Positions 10,513 to 22,995 of a stretch of DNA of 64,000 bases are shown one piece after another (within the stretch, counting starts at the first letter, position 1; each line of letters begins with the position of its first letter). The notes under the pieces are model-generated. The model saw only the letters and a list, made by a program, of their open reading frames with translations. It did no database searches and was not told the DNA's origin. The stretch spans positions 9,960,604 to 10,024,603 of the forward strand of contig NC_065404.1 in assembly GCF_024362695.1 (NCBI RefSeq), given 5' to 3'. Made by a program: the position numbers and the translations under genes. This stretch comes from Pectinophora gossypiella. Lineage: Eukaryota; Arthropoda; Insecta; Lepidoptera; Gelechiidae.

Positions 10513-11790
10513 TTTACCCCAAACTGTAACTATAAAGTATTAATTAAAAAAATAAATAGTTTGAATATATTTAAGGTTGGTATATTTTCGTAATGTGATA
10601 CTTTATATTGGTAATAATATCGAAATCAGTTATCTAGACCTAGGGGCAATATCACGCATGGGGTCCATACTTCTTACCTTCTTACTGAACTTTATAATTT
10701 CACTATTATGTGTGTGGCGTAAGATAGTAAAAGCGGATGCACAAACGTAAATAACATTACTTTTAGACAAGAGAACTATTTTTAGCCCCTGGCTTGCCTA
10801 CACGAAACGCTAATTCTCCTAACAGTTCATCTAAAATCTAAAATAATGTCAAATGGGAGTGTATTCTATTGCTTATTTTCTAACGTTAATAATGTAAAGC
10901 AATGGAGTAGTACTAACATTCTCGATTTTATTTGAATACTTATAATAATATAAGTATAAACGTGTGAGAGTTTAAAAAGATTAACAGTAGGTAATGTAAT
11001 GGTAATGCTACACTAATATCAAATACATTTCATTGAGGGCGGATATACGAGAGTGTGGATAGTCACGTATCGATCGATCAAGTGTTTGTTGGATTTTACA
11101 GCTATACCTAAACCACAAACTACTACACGCCTTAAATCTCTATATGAGTGCGAATAACTATAAGCTGTCAGACAGAAGGCGCCGCGCCGAGCAGCCTGTA
11201 TTTATTGTCGATAGCAGGATGTTATGTTATGAAATGCATGTTCACAATAAACCTCTTTATCTGAAATTGATTCCTTAAGTTTCACCCTGATAATTAAATA
11301 ATCTTATAGAGAACTCTATCCCGATTAACTTACACTCGTTAATTACCTCTTTTACTAATACCACAAAATACATAATGTATAAGTAGTACTATTACTTATA
11401 ATATCTACTCGTATTTTCAAGATACCTACCTTCTAAAGAGGCTTTTTAACTAAGTACCTAGTTAACCACTTGCAGTAGGTGTAATTTTTGATGCTGACCT
11501 CTCTACCTATGATAACGACGATTGGTTACCTCTAACTGGAACTGGGACTAATAAGATAACATCGCGTTTGTATTCCAGAAGGGGTAGGCAGTCCCAGTAA
11601 TACGGGGCGAGCCTATTGAGTTTTCTCTGTAATTATGAATACAGGCGAAACCGAAACTAAGCCAAAACCCGTGTTTTCACTGATACCGACAGTTCGGTCG
11701 GACACTATCCTAATTATCTAAAAAGCCTAGCTATATGCGTCCCACAGCTAAGCGCAAGTCCATCCCCTCAATGAGGGACATTCCAGTCCA
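10513..11790. other. Intergenic, nothing recognised
   Basis: Upstream region of the LRR gene. It is AT-rich, with no domain-bearing frame, no clear repeat boundary and no RNA gene seen. Confidence 0.4.
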
Positions 11791-11794
11791 TGTT

Positions 11795-12215
11795 CCCAAA
11801 AAAAAACATTTGATGGCTCTATATAGATTTAACGTGATAATTACCTACTTTCTCATTGGTCGGGTACATAATTATTCAAAACTTGAATCTAATGGCTGCA
11901 GCATATATACAGGCTGTTAGTGACATCATAACGAAAACTGAGGGATGATTCAGACCATGATTCTGACTTAATATGAAGTGGAATTTTCCGTCGCAAAAGT
12001 ATGGGACTGAAAATAATTAAGAAGAACACTAAGATTTTCATGAATTTTCCGACAACAAATTCCATTTGATATCAACTCAGATTTATGATCTGAATCATCC
12101 CCCTCGGTATTCGTTACGTTATGTCTGTTATCCATGAAATTAAAAGGTTAAATGAAAGCAACATTGTACAGCGCCATCTGTATTTTTGTTTTGGAAACGT
12201 AACCTGGAAAGTCCT
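11795..12215 (+). mobile_element. F3-family MITE, interrupted by an M1 element
   Basis: Left part has ATAGATTTAACGTGATAATT and GGGTACATAATTATTCAAAA. Right part has TATGTCTGTTATCCATGAAA, GTACAGCGCCATCTGTATTT and the end ACCTGGAAAGTCC. Both match F3 copies at 37173-37552 and 37856-38411. The middle is replaced by an M1 element (11914-12118). Confidence 0.6.
11914..12118. mobile_element. M1-family MITE, inserted in F3
   Basis: Begins GTTAGTGACATCATAACG and ends at CGTTACG. Near-palindromic arms share GATGATTCAGACCATGATTC and GAATTTTCCGTCG with the other M1 copies. Non-coding. Confidence 0.6.
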
Positions 12216-12266
12216 TTGCGTTATTTGTTATATTATTTAGATCCTATACTTTCGACTCAGTCACCT

Positions 12267-12427
12267 GGGGCCTGTTTAATAAAACTTACAATTGTAAAAT
12301 ACAATGACAATTTGATGTACATTGCGGAGTGTGTGATCACGAGTATTTTGCAGTTTCATATTAGCTACGTAATGAACATCAAATTGTCATTGTATTTTAC
12401 AATTGTAAGTTTTATTAAACAGGCCCC
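12267..12427. mobile_element. 161-bp MITE with perfect 52-bp arms
   Basis: 12267-12318 is the exact reverse complement of 12376-12427, starting GGGGCCTGTTTAATAAAACT, with a 57-bp loop. A GGCCTGTTT-type end is reminiscent of PIF/Harbinger, but no clear 3-bp duplication is seen, so the superfamily is left open. The perfect arms suggest a recent insertion or strong folding conservation. Confidence 0.8.
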
Positions 12428-12982
12428 TTGGGCCAGAGTACCTATTCGCCAAGACAAATCTAATAAAGCCAACCTCGAGGGTACTGCGTTATTTCATTGC
12501 CGAGTTCCTATTACCATCTTCCACCTTTATCATCATACCAGACCCTCTCCCTGCTCCCTGCTACCATAATATAGCATAATCATAGGTGTCATAGGTGTGT
12601 TAAATTTATATCAAACCGACCTCGCCTAGTGGTCCAATATACATTTGTAAAATTTAACTTGCTAACGATTTATGGTCCTCCCAACCCGTTAGATAACTCG
12701 AACGTGATTTTAAGGTAATAAATATTTATTATTTTTGCTGCTGCACCAAACATAGAGCAACACGGACCTTTGGCACCAAACAAATATATTGAGCCTAGTA
12801 CAATGACCTTAAAAAAGGCATTATATTTTCTATTTTACATGGCCTTATTTGTGAGTTACTATAAATCTAAAATGTTAGGTGTTCTCCATTGTTATTAAAC
12901 TGGAGTTAAATAAATATTTCCGTGTGAGACGCTACGGAGACGGAAGTTGGTTTTGTTCTTTCACCGGTAATCAATGTATTAA

Positions 12983-13347
12983 ATGTCTGTCTGTCTGTCC
13001 TCTGTCTGTCTGTCTGTCCTCTGTCTGTCTGTCTGTCCTCTGTCTGTCTGTCTGTCCTCTGTCTGTCTGTCCTCTGTCTGTCTGTCCTCTGTCTGTCTGT
13101 CTGTCTGTCCTCTGTCTGTCTGTCTGTCTGTCCTCTGTCTGTCTGTCTGTCTGTCCTCTGTCTGTCTGTCTGTCCTCTGTCTGTCTGTCCTCTGTCTGTC
13201 TGTCCTCTGTCTGTCTGTCTGTCTGTCTGTCCTCTGTTTGTCTGTCTGTCCTCTGTCTCTCTGTCCTCTGTCTCTCTGTCCTCTGTCTCTCTGTCCTCTG
13301 TCTCTCTGTCCTCTGTCTGTCTGTCTGTCCTCAGTCTGTCTGTCTGA
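12983..13347 (+). repeat. CTGT microsatellite with CCTC interruptions
   Basis: About 365 bp of TCTG/CTGT tetranucleotides, punctuated every 12-24 bases by CCTC and, near the right end, by CTCT variants. The composition leaves frames open on both strands, which accounts for the long low-complexity Cys/Ser/Leu and Asp/Arg/Gln translations. They are not genes. Confidence 0.95.
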
Positions 13348-13349
13348 AC

Positions 13350-13910
13350 AAGTTTAGTGAAATAACCAAATGAAGACAAAGATTTTTGAAGACCAACATC
13401 ATTCTCAAGAACCATGTAATGTAAACCAGAAGAAAAAAATAGACATACTTAAAAAGTCTTGGTCAGAGCCATAAAACCTGTTTGAAAAAAAAGAAAAATG
13501 ACCACGGTTGATAGTTATTGTTCTGAGATTCCAAAGACCCAAAGAATCGGAATCATAATAATATAATATAGAATCTATACTTGGTCTTTGCTATTTAATG
13601 CCAAACTGAATATCACCCCGTCTATCCCTAAAAAATATCTATTTTTTTCCTGTAGAAGTCGGTCGTCTGATAGTAGTACCTATCTTATTATGAGTCTGTG
13701 GTGTGGTCTGTGCCTGTGTCTGTGTGACTAACTGACAAATACAAATAACATATTTATTTTATCCATCACCTTTCTGATCCTTTTCCTCGTTCCTTGTTTT
13801 TCCTACTAATACGTTTCCCTAACTTTGTTTGTGGCAAATGCGCAAGCCGCGCGAAGCCAAAACATAAGAAAAAAAAAGAAAACTGACAAATACAATAGGT
13901 AGGTACTGAC
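13350..13910. other. Intergenic, nothing recognised
   Basis: AT-rich spacer between the microsatellite and the hAT relic. No coding or repeat signal that I can name. Confidence 0.4.
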
Positions 13911-14521
13911 CAGTGTTGCCAACTTAGTGGATTTTCCACTAGATCTGGTGGTTTAGATATGTGGTTCGGCGAAAAAATATTAGTTTTAGTGGCTAGTGGA
14001 TTTTTTAGTGGATTAGAGTCCTTTCAGTTAGCGGTAAGTGACAAATTTAACCACTAACACAACCGAATATGGTTTATGAGTTACTTGAGCGAAAGAACCA
14101 ATATAAAGTTTATTTATTAGTAATACATACAATTAGTTTCATATTGAGTAAAATCAAGATGCCTAAGCCACAGTACACCCAAAAGTTTCGTGATTGTTGG
14201 TTACGTGACCCCGTTTTAAAGGATTGATTGCAAATAGTCGAAAGCACTGGTGGTCCAGTTGCTAAGTGCAAATTATGTGGTATATTATTAAGGAATCATT
14301 ATTAATAATAATTGAATAATTTACCCTGTCTCTAGCACGTCTTTACCTAAGACGCGGCGCTAAAGAGGGGGAAAAAACATCCCACGATCTGACTGCACTG
14401 ATTCGGCTTTGGGTTATCTAGTGAAATTCTGGTGGTTTGAGAGACCGCTCAGTTTTAGTGGTTTCTGGTGGTTTGCACGGCCGCATTTGGTGGGCTGGTA
14501 AAAATAAAGTTGGCAACACTG
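13911..14521 (+). mobile_element. hAT transposon relic with perfect 8-bp target duplication
   Basis: Ends CAGTGTTGCCAACTT and AAGTTGGCAACACTG are inverted repeats of hAT form. The flanks GTACTGAC (13903-13910) and GTACTGAC (14522-14529) are an exact 8-bp target duplication. The interior has repeated GGTGGTTT/TAGTGG motifs near both ends, and the first part of a BED-finger transposase (14159-14305). The element ends 151 bp before the PEDS1 start codon. Confidence 0.88.
14159..14305 (+). pseudogene. BED zinc-finger transposase fragment in the hAT relic
   Basis: Starts MPKPQYTQKFRDCWLRDP. A TGA at 14225 breaks the frame where a Trp is expected, then VAKCKLCGILLRNHY follows to a second stop. The W-x-C-x-x-C layout is that of the BED finger at the N-terminus of insect hAT transposases. 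The rest of the gene has been deleted, so the product is not functional. Confidence 0.6.
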
Positions 14522-14672
14522 GTACTGACTTTACTGACATTTGTTCGAGTTGATCGCTTCAATACAATAGATAATCTGAAAAAAACGTATATTATAATTA
14601 TAATAGTCTTGTTTTCTAAGAGTATCCTCAACATTACGGTACGCTTAGTTTTGTTTATAAATTTAAAACATT

Positions 14673-17600
14673 ATGGCTATGCCATTGCCGATACCACCCT
14701 GTGCTAAAAGGGATGGTCTCAGCGGCCTAGGATGTGAACGTTTTGAATATGCAAGTACGATGGCTACATCATTGCTTGCACCGGTTAAAACCGAACGAGA
14801 AATTCTTGAGCATTCAATGTCGGAGGACGACCCGAATGCTAACACCCAGCTGCCCAGTGTGGTTGGCTCGCAACCTCGCTGGGGCCCACGACATCGCGGC
14901 GCTCAAGAACTAGCTGAGCTCTACAGTCCAGGTACGTAGCCCATTCCTGCAACTAACTATTGTTATTTAATAATAGATCGCAGTACAAGGGCAGCATTGT
15001 GTATGATTTGAATACAACTCTTCTACACATCTGATGATCTTTGCACACTAAGTATATTAAAGTAGAATATTTTTTATTTAAATTTCATAAATAATAAAAT
15101 GTTTTGAAATGTTTTCAAGGGATTATGTAATTGTGTTCATGTTGATAATCTATTTTTATACTTTTACCACAAGTTATGGGTACATTTTAATTGCATGTAT
15201 TATCTTAGCTAATTGTTCTCATTAAATAGGTATGTCTTTATTTAAATCTGGTAGGCTTGTAGTAGGTACATGTAATTGATAAACACTTTACCTCTAGTTA
15301 AAAATGTCAGGTTGTTTAAAACATGAGCAATCTCCAGTTAGTAAACCTGTAAAGAAATAGTGCTGTGATAAAACTAACTCATTAACCTTTCTCACCTACT
15401 ATAGTTTAAACACATAATTAATTGAATACCTAACTTAATGAAGGATGCTCAGGTGTACTAGCTTGCTAAGGTTGTTCATGATGAGTAATGTAGGTAGATA
15501 ACTTATCTCATTACCCTTGAAATGGCCTTTATCTTTTTGAATGTTGCATGATCAATTTAATACATTTTGTTTTGACAGGCAAGAGACTGCAGGAATGGGT
15601 GTGTGTGGTGGTTTGTTGTACCTTGTGCATATGCGCCGGAATCCTCATGGCCAGACACATTCGGCCAGATGCGTCACTATTACTAGCTGCCATTGCTGGC
15701 GTTCTAACAGCAGATTTTGCTTCTGGCGTAGTGCACTGGGCTGCTGACACATGGGGAGCGGTTGATCTACCTCTTATAGGCAAAGTAATGTGGTTTTATG
15801 CAAATAGTTTTAATTGTTTGGTATTTTGAAGGGATTTGGAAAAGCTTATGTGGGCTTAATTCTATTAACAGCAATGCTAACCAAGATAACTGTTACATTG
15901 ACAACAGCAAATTGTGCACATAAAGTTGCATATTGTACCCAATAACCACAGGTTTGTAGATGGTTTTGGAATACAACAACTAACTTGCTTTTCCATTTCA
16001 CAGTATATAGTTAAACATATGGAAATTCCCAGGCTAAGTTCTAGAGCAATCTGAATTTAGTAGTAGTGGATGACTCAACATGGCAGGACTCACATTCATT
16101 ATAAATTCATATGAATTCACTCATGGTCACTATAATAGTAGCTACCGTGTAGTTAGTACTTATACTTTAGATAATAGTAATGGAGTAACTAATATAAATA
16201 GACTGTTTATATTTATGGATTTCTATTAGTTACCTCTCAACTTTCTTAGCTGAAATTGTCTAGATACTAATTAAAATAACCAGTGAAATGAGTACATATT
16301 AAGCTGTATTAACATTGTAAGTTGTGTAAAATCTTGTGATTTGCTGTTGTCAAATAGTATCAGAGCACAATCACATTTCATCAAAATATCTTTCGCCGGC
16401 GAGTCCGCCGACACACCGCGTCTTCCTGCTAACAGTCGCGTGCACAAGGACAATGCACCGGTTGCCGGTTTCCACTAACTCGACACTTGCTCTGTTGTTG
16501 ATGGCAGTTTTAGACGGTTATTATACTAGTCAATCCACCTAACCTGATGCGTCAAGGTGACGTTATAAGACTTATTACACCTACCTGTCCGATAGGCTAG
16601 ATGCGTCAAAATCACAGGTGGTTACCATAGGTACTCCTCACCAACTTCCGTTTGCCGATCAGCTGATTGTGTAGTCTAATAGCAAATCGGTGCGTAACAA
16701 GAGTAACCATGGTAACCACCCGTGATCTTGACGCATCTGTCCTATCGGACAGGTAGGCGTAATAAGCCCTTAAGGGGTATTGAGATTGGGAGAATCGACG
16801 CTTTTAGAATCGCTCGAGATCGTGGTTACATAAGCTATTACGCATCGGACAGGATGGTTTGATTTGGATGGTATAGCCGCTTGTGGCAGGGATCGGAAAA
16901 CACATTCATAATGATTAGGTACCTACCATTATAAAATCAATTAATCAAAAAGTTTATCAATCAAAATGTTTAACCGAAATTAAATGGTTAACACAGGTTA
17001 TCAGACTTTTTAAGTTTCGAAGTGGGTACCTACCTACCTATCAAAAAGGGGTATTATATTATTACATTACCTACTTCGAAACTTAAAAAGTCTGATAATA
17101 TGTGTTCACCATTTAATATTTTTAAAGAAAGCATTGTCATGCAATGAACGATGCGGTAGACTTTTTTGTCAGACCGTTTATCGTTTTGGATATCACCTGT
17201 TGGTGACACACTGTGACAAGTTGTGTTAACCAAAACTTTCTCTTAAGCGAATGAATACGTAACTGATGAGGATTCCGAACCCTGCTTTCAGGTGAGATTC
17301 AGAGCACCGGAAGTCAGTATCATACACAATTATATATTTACCATTAACATTATTTTTGTTGTATTAGCTAACTTTTTTAATATATTGAGTAGGTACGATA
17401 AAAGTCCAATCAGTTTCTTGCAAAGTAATAAATTAACTGGTTGCACTTAATACTTCCTGGTTAGTTGTCGTTTCTGTAATAGACCGAAAATACCTACAAA
17501 AACATAAATTTTACAATTATGACAACTAATGGTTTCTTAATTTCACCACTGTTTTCAAATAATTCGCTCAGTGACTGAACTTATGCTCTTTGATTGTAGT

Positions 17601-20600
17601 ACCTATCTACGCTGTAAAAGTAAAACATACATAAAATGAAGCCATTAACAAAGACAAGGCTTGCTTAGTGTACAAGGCTTAACTATACCATTCAAATCAT
17701 ACGTATCGGTGCTCATCATACCTTTGCAGACGGTCACTCGTAATTTAATTTCCGAATCACACCCACCCCACTTGTAGCACTTAAGTTGGTTTGTTAAGAA
17801 CGAAAGTCGCAACCTCGTTTTTTTACGTCGACGTGCTGGAATTCAGTATGTATTCTGATATTCAACTATACATAAGTTGCTCTATTTCAAAATAATAATT
17901 TAATTTTGAAATAGTGCTACGTATGTATTCTGTAGTCTTCACTAGCTTATTAACTCTTTGTACATACATATAGGTACCTAGGTTTCGTTGATATTATGTC
18001 AATTAAGCAAGTACTGTTTTATAAGATTCTCGCTACCGCTTAGAAAAATAAATTTCGTTCCGCTAACGCTTAATATTACCTATACGATTAATATAATCAA
18101 ACCTTAACTGAGTTAGTCTATTCGCTGGCGGCAAACAACCAGTTCCCTATAAGCTCTCCCAGTCTTAGTCTGCACACGCCACACATGAACGAATGCGTGC
18201 GTAAATTCTCGAACATTACAATTTATAAAGTATTCCCGCCCCAGATTTCACTTCTTGTGTGCATGAAACTGGTTGGATTTCATTGACGCGCAACTAATGC
18301 CCCAGACAAGGTTTTTTTTGCAAATGTGCATACTTCTAAAGAATCATTATATTAATTTCCGTCCCAATTTAGTATTAGGCAAACTTGAGTTATCTTGTTA
18401 AAGGCGGCGACCTTTGCTTGAAATAAAAAAATAATCTTTTAATCGCATAGGATTCATGGTTTTGTCAAATATTTGGTAGATTTTATGTTTTAAGTATCAC
18501 ATGATCCGCTAGATATAAAAGCATGTGAAAATTTAAGATGATTGTTTTTACACAAACACAATCAATGAGTCCTTAGCAGTTCGTTGAAAATGTTCACAAG
18601 ATGAACCTGTCCACTCATAACCGATGCAGCAGTCGTCTTCGTTTAGGCGAGCACCGAGATGTGAAATAAGTCACAGAAACCCACCCAGTCCTTGTAATAA
18701 CGAAACCCACTCACGCATATAGTAATAGCGAAAACCATTGGGCAATGGTCGAAATTCCGTTCCTCCCCACATTTTGCTTCTCATTGGTCCCCAGCGTAAT
18801 TAAACACATGAAGTATTTATTATCACCTTCTCTTAGGACCGTACCAAATGGTAAACATATAAAAAAATACATTTTATATACATAACTTCGGTGACTTAAA
18901 TATACAAAAAAATATCTATTTTCAACTTTTCGCTGACAATTTAGCATAAGATGCGCTGTCTCTGAGATGCGCTATTAAGAATACGAAATCCGTCCTCTTA
19001 CCAACAGAGTCACTTTGTGGAGACAAACTCTATTTTGAATTTTGATCATTAACTATGGGAACAACAAGTTGATGCAGTTAAAACTATTATTATTTAGGTA
19101 CATTGTATGTCAATGGTTAGGTACCTATTAATGTTCACTTAACCAGATCGGGAAATACAATCAAGCAAAATGCTAAATAGTACATATAATCTAAATTCGT
19201 AACTCTAACAGAAGTTATAAATAATATACACACATACATAACACGCCCGCAATTCATAATGGGGTGGGCAGAGTCACAAGTAATTAGGTACTTACAGACA
19301 ACTTGCAGTCCCTGTTGATACGAAGTTCTAAGATGGATATGATGAACCTTAAGTGACAAGGGATCAGCCCGATCGCTAATTTCAATTGTCCATCAAACTT
19401 AACCTCTCGTCTGCCGGAACGCAGATCTCCATGTTACACAATGTAAAATTGATTGTGTCTGGTATCTCGGTACATAAGAGATTAAATAATAATATACATT
19501 TATCTTGTAAATACTTAGTTGGCTTGTTGTGCTCGTGGGAAGTTAAATAGATGAATACATTAGTTTAGTAGGAAATGAAATTTAGTTAGCATAGCTAAGA
19601 CAGATCTTCGCAATATATGGGACCATTGATTTACATTACCTTATGTCTTTGTACAAAAAGCTCATTTAAATTATTATATCTATGTTTATATTTATTTGGC
19701 ATTTTAGCGATATGAAAACGAATATTAATGTACCTATTCTGTACTTTTGTGCAATCGATCTACCTACCTAGTTACTATAGTAACATATTAACAATGGATC
19801 GATCATTCACTTACTCAATCATCTTCACTCGATGCTTCATTAAATTAATCTGTTAGAAAACTATTGCATTAGGTACCTACTATCTAATCTACTTTTAAGT
19901 AGTCTCAAATTCTGGAGGGGTTTGACGATTTTTGCCTCATATCTGTAACGGCTCTACAGTACAGTTGCACAGGCTCGATAGTAGAATCTTCAAATCCTTC
20001 TCTTATATGTATAATATTATTCTCAAACACGAAAGATGTTTCAGTTTTCGGGTCTTTACATGTATATTTATGAATCTGTTTCAGAATTTCCTAAGGCCGT
20101 TTCGGGAACACCACATCGACCCTACGTCGATAACTCGTCATGACTTCGTTGAAACGAATGGTGACAACTTTGCTATAACCATACCGGTATTAGGACGGAT
20201 CGTATGGCAACTGCTCACATACGATGATGAATTTATAGATGAACAGTTCCGGTGGATTGCCTATTGGTATCTTTGCTGTATTTTTGTAGCAATGACTAAT
20301 CAGGTAAATAGCATATATTTTTAGTTAACGTACCTATTGTACTTGTCTATAGGTTTGTCCATAAGTGATTATTGCCGCTGTCTCTACGTGTTCAAATGTC
20401 CCATCAATTCCGTAAGCTTCGAGAAGTTTAAGTTAAAATATTATATAAAACAAATTAATTAAGATAAAACAAAAACGTAATATAGTTAGTAGGTAGGTAC
20501 TCTACAAAACCATTTCCTCGGTATGTCTGTGGGAATAGAGTTCGCTAATCTAAGGAATGAGGGACTTTCCAGGCCACATTTCCTAATTATGGCGTGTGCG

Positions 20601-22684
20601 TCAAGCTAGCGGCCTCAAAAAAAATGGGCACGAAAAAATAATTTGACCATACCAAAAAATAGTACTTTTATTGAAAAAAATAGTACCTGTTGTAAAAAAA
20701 TTAGTACCATCACGGTTCTGGATTTATAGCCATGCTTTATTGCACTTGCTAGCTTGACGGTGAGCGAAATTTGGCGAGAGTTAACGACAAGGTCTTTCGC
20801 TTTGATTTAAACGCCAAAAAATAGTACCGAAATAGTACTCACCCCCTGCAAAATACCGAAAGTAGTACTTCAACGGTTCCAAAGTTATAAAGGCAGTTCT
20901 TTGATCCCGCTAGCTTGACGTTTTGAAAATACCTATTATCTGAGGAATGCTTGCATACTTCAGTTTGTAACTAATGTCAATAAACTCGTATGAAATAGTA
21001 CTCCCTACCATCATAATTTGGACCTGATTCTCTTTGTAGAAATATGTCAAAAAGTCATTATAACCTATGTCATACATTTATCAAGACAAGTACAGTCGCG
21101 AACAAAATTATTACACATGGTCAAGAATGTTGTCAGATTTTAGTATTTTTCCCCATTTTTGGGTAAAAATTGGTGAAGTGCCAGGGTTGTCAGATGAAAG
21201 TAATATCATTGTTGAAACTCTTTGAGTTATTCTACAAATACTGCAAATTGTTTATTAACAAACACATCGATCCGTAACAAATTCAACATGAAGGTATAAA
21301 TTATAAAATAAAACAGCAGATTAAAAATGTATTATGATGTATTAAAACCACAGATTGTTTTCGATAAGAACTAGACCCATGCAGCCATTTTCTATTAAAA
21401 TTAGTGCATATGGGTGTATGCAATAGGAATTTTTTGTAATAGCAGCACTCTGAAGTGCAAAGAAATGGTAGGGTAGACCTCCAAAATGGCAATACTTACG
21501 AATAAATTGTGAGGTTATGTAATTGTCTACGTGACTGTATCAACAACAAATGTATGGCATAGATAGGTTATGATGATTTTTTAACATTTCTACAAAGAGA
21601 ATCGGATCAAAATTATGATGGTAGGGAGTACTATTTCATACGAGTTTATTGACATTAGTTACATACTGAAGTATGCAAGCGTTCCCCAGATAATAGGTAT
21701 TTTCAAAAAGTCAAGCTAGCGGGATCAAAGAACTGCCTTTATAACTTGGGAACCGTTGAAGTACTACTTTCGGTATTTTGCAGGGGGTGAGTACTATTTC
21801 GGTACTATTTTTTGGCGTTTAAATCAAAGCGAAAGACCTTGTCGTTAACTCTCGCCAAATTTCGCTCACCGTCAAGCTAGCAAGTGCAATAAAACATGGC
21901 TATAAATCCAGAACCGTGATGGTACTATTTTTTTATACAACAGGTACTATTTTTTTCAATAAGAGTACTATTTTTTGGTATGGTCAAATTATTTTTTCGT
22001 GCCCATTTTTTTTTTTGAGGCCGCTAGCTTGACGCACACATTATGGCGCCGGTTTGACCTTCTAATTTCAAGGATTTCAGATATGTGCATCATTTATTTT
22101 TGTTTTTGAATATTAAATGATGACCCTCGTTATTATCACTAACACATCTTCCAACCATTATTATTCTGTTCAAAATAAGTAGTACGAGAGCGGACAGTAT
22201 CATACTTATCCTACGTCATTGACTACCACGATATGACCAGTTTATAATTGTCACTGTTTTAATAGCCTTTCGAAAAAAATATGGTTGCGTCACCTAACTC
22301 TGGAGCGTTTTGTGTAGGAAGCAATTATAGTGACATTTTTTTTGGTGAAATTTACGTCATCGGATACCGCCTGGAGACCCAATACTCAGGTAGTATTTTA
22401 TTAATGTGTACACATATTTTCAGATACATAAATGGTCTCATACGTACTTTGGACTACCTACGTGGGTGGTATGGCTACAAGAGTGGCACGTAGTGCTGCC
22501 GCGCCGCCACCACCGCATCCATCACGTCGCGCCGCACGAGACTTACTTTTGTATTACCACTGGTTGGCTTAACTGGCCATTGGAGAAACTTCGATTCTGG
22601 TCTACGTTAGAAGCCATTATTGAGGCCTTGAGTGGTTGTAAACCACGCGCAGACGACATGAAGTGGGCACAAAAACGTTCGTAG
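14673..22684 (+). CDS. PEDS1: Plasmanylethanolamine desaturase (PEDS1/TMEM189/Kua)
   Basis: ER membrane desaturase that introduces the vinyl-ether double bond turning plasmanyl- into plasmenyl-ethanolamine (plasmalogen). Exons: 14673-14931, 15579-15784, 20085-20303 and 22424-22684. Phases are consistent (1, 0, 0), giving 314 residues against about 270 in human. The extra length is a variable N-terminus. Conserved histidine motifs are all present: GVVHWAADTWG and REHHIDPTSITRHDF (exons 2-3), NQIHKWSHTYFGLP (exon junction 3/4), and RRHHRIHHVAPHETYF, followed by TGWLNWPLEKL and the C-terminal KPRADDMKWAQK. Exon 2 begins with a membrane segment (VCVVVCCTLCICAGILM). Intron 2 is 4.3 kb and holds an M2 MITE and a hairpin. 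Intron 3 is 2.1 kb and holds an F3 MITE with a nested foldback. The first ATG (14673) is taken as the start. Confidence 0.95.
16571..16766. mobile_element. M2-family MITE, copy 1 (PEDS1 intron 2)
   Basis: 196 bp with inverted ends CTTATTACACCTACCTGTCC and GGACAGGTAGGCGTAATAAG. Arms continue through GATGCGTCAA and GGTGGTTACCAT / ATGGTAACCACC. The loop has GTTTGCCGATCAG. Further copies are at 27079-27275 and 43555-43695. Confidence 0.7.
16981..17115. repeat. Hairpin with 43-bp arms (PEDS1 intron 2)
   Basis: 16981-17023 and 17073-17115 are reverse complements with only a few mismatches (core CAGACTTTTTAAGTTTCGAA), separated by a 49-bp loop. Probably a tiny MITE. The family is not seen elsewhere in the window. 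Confidence 0.65.
20556..22180 (-). mobile_element. F3-family MITE split by a foldback element
   Basis: The left piece (20556-20593) starts AATGAGGGACTTTCCAGGCC. The right piece (22040-22180) has ATGATGACCCTCGTTATTAT and CATCTTCCAACCATTATTAT, which are F3 sequence read in reverse. The pieces flank the 20594-22039 element and share its duplicated ATTATGGC. Confidence 0.6.
20594..22039. mobile_element. Foldback DNA transposon with ~490-bp arms and 8-bp target duplication
   Basis: 1446 bp. Ends are GTGTGCGTCAAGCTAGCGGC and the reverse complement. Arms run to about 21081 and from about 21548, nearly identical with small indels. Flanks are an exact ATTATGGC duplication (20586-20593 and 22040-22047). 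Each arm has several AATAGTAC words and three GCTAGCTTGACG words, possible transposase-binding repeats. The central 466 bp is non-coding, so the element is non-autonomous. The 8-bp duplication fits hAT or P superfamilies; the end sequence does not settle it. Confidence 0.88.
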
Positions 22685-22876
22685 GACGCATTCACTTGAC
22701 ATAGTTTTTATAAGTACAAAATCGTCCACATCTACAAAATCAATTATTATACCTACCTTTTTGCTAAGAAGGCTACACAAGCTACGTATTGTGATTCATT
22801 GACATTGCTTGTGTTCATATTTAATTATCTACCTTCTGATAAATGTTTTCCTTTACCTAAGTATTCAATATATATT

Positions 22877-22995
22877 AACCACCAGTCCGCACTGGGCCCG
22901 CGTGGTGGTTTAAGGCCCGATCTCCCTATCCATCCCTAGGGAAGGCCCGTGCCCCAGCAGTGGGGACGTTAATGGGCTGATGATGATGATGATGA
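22877..22995 (+). repeat. Lepidoptera-type retroposon 3' end with TGATG tail
   Basis: Starts AACCACCAGTCCGCACTGGG, continues GCCCCAGCAGTGGGGACGTT and ends in (GAT)n around 22978-22995. A well-known arrangement for 5'-truncated retroposons of moths and butterflies. Confidence 0.7.

Noticed and set aside
13000..13340. CRISPR-like array in the repeat tract
   Set aside because: Short simple tetranucleotide repeat without unique spacers, in a eukaryotic context.
12906..13415. Long frames on both strands across the CTGT microsatellite
   Set aside because: They are produced by a tetranucleotide repeat without stops; the translations are low-complexity and have no start or splice context.
15529..15829. 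Minus-strand and alternate plus-strand frames over PEDS1 exon 2
   Set aside because: Shadows of the real exon, which is fixed by the conserved GVVHWAADTWG motif and splice phases.
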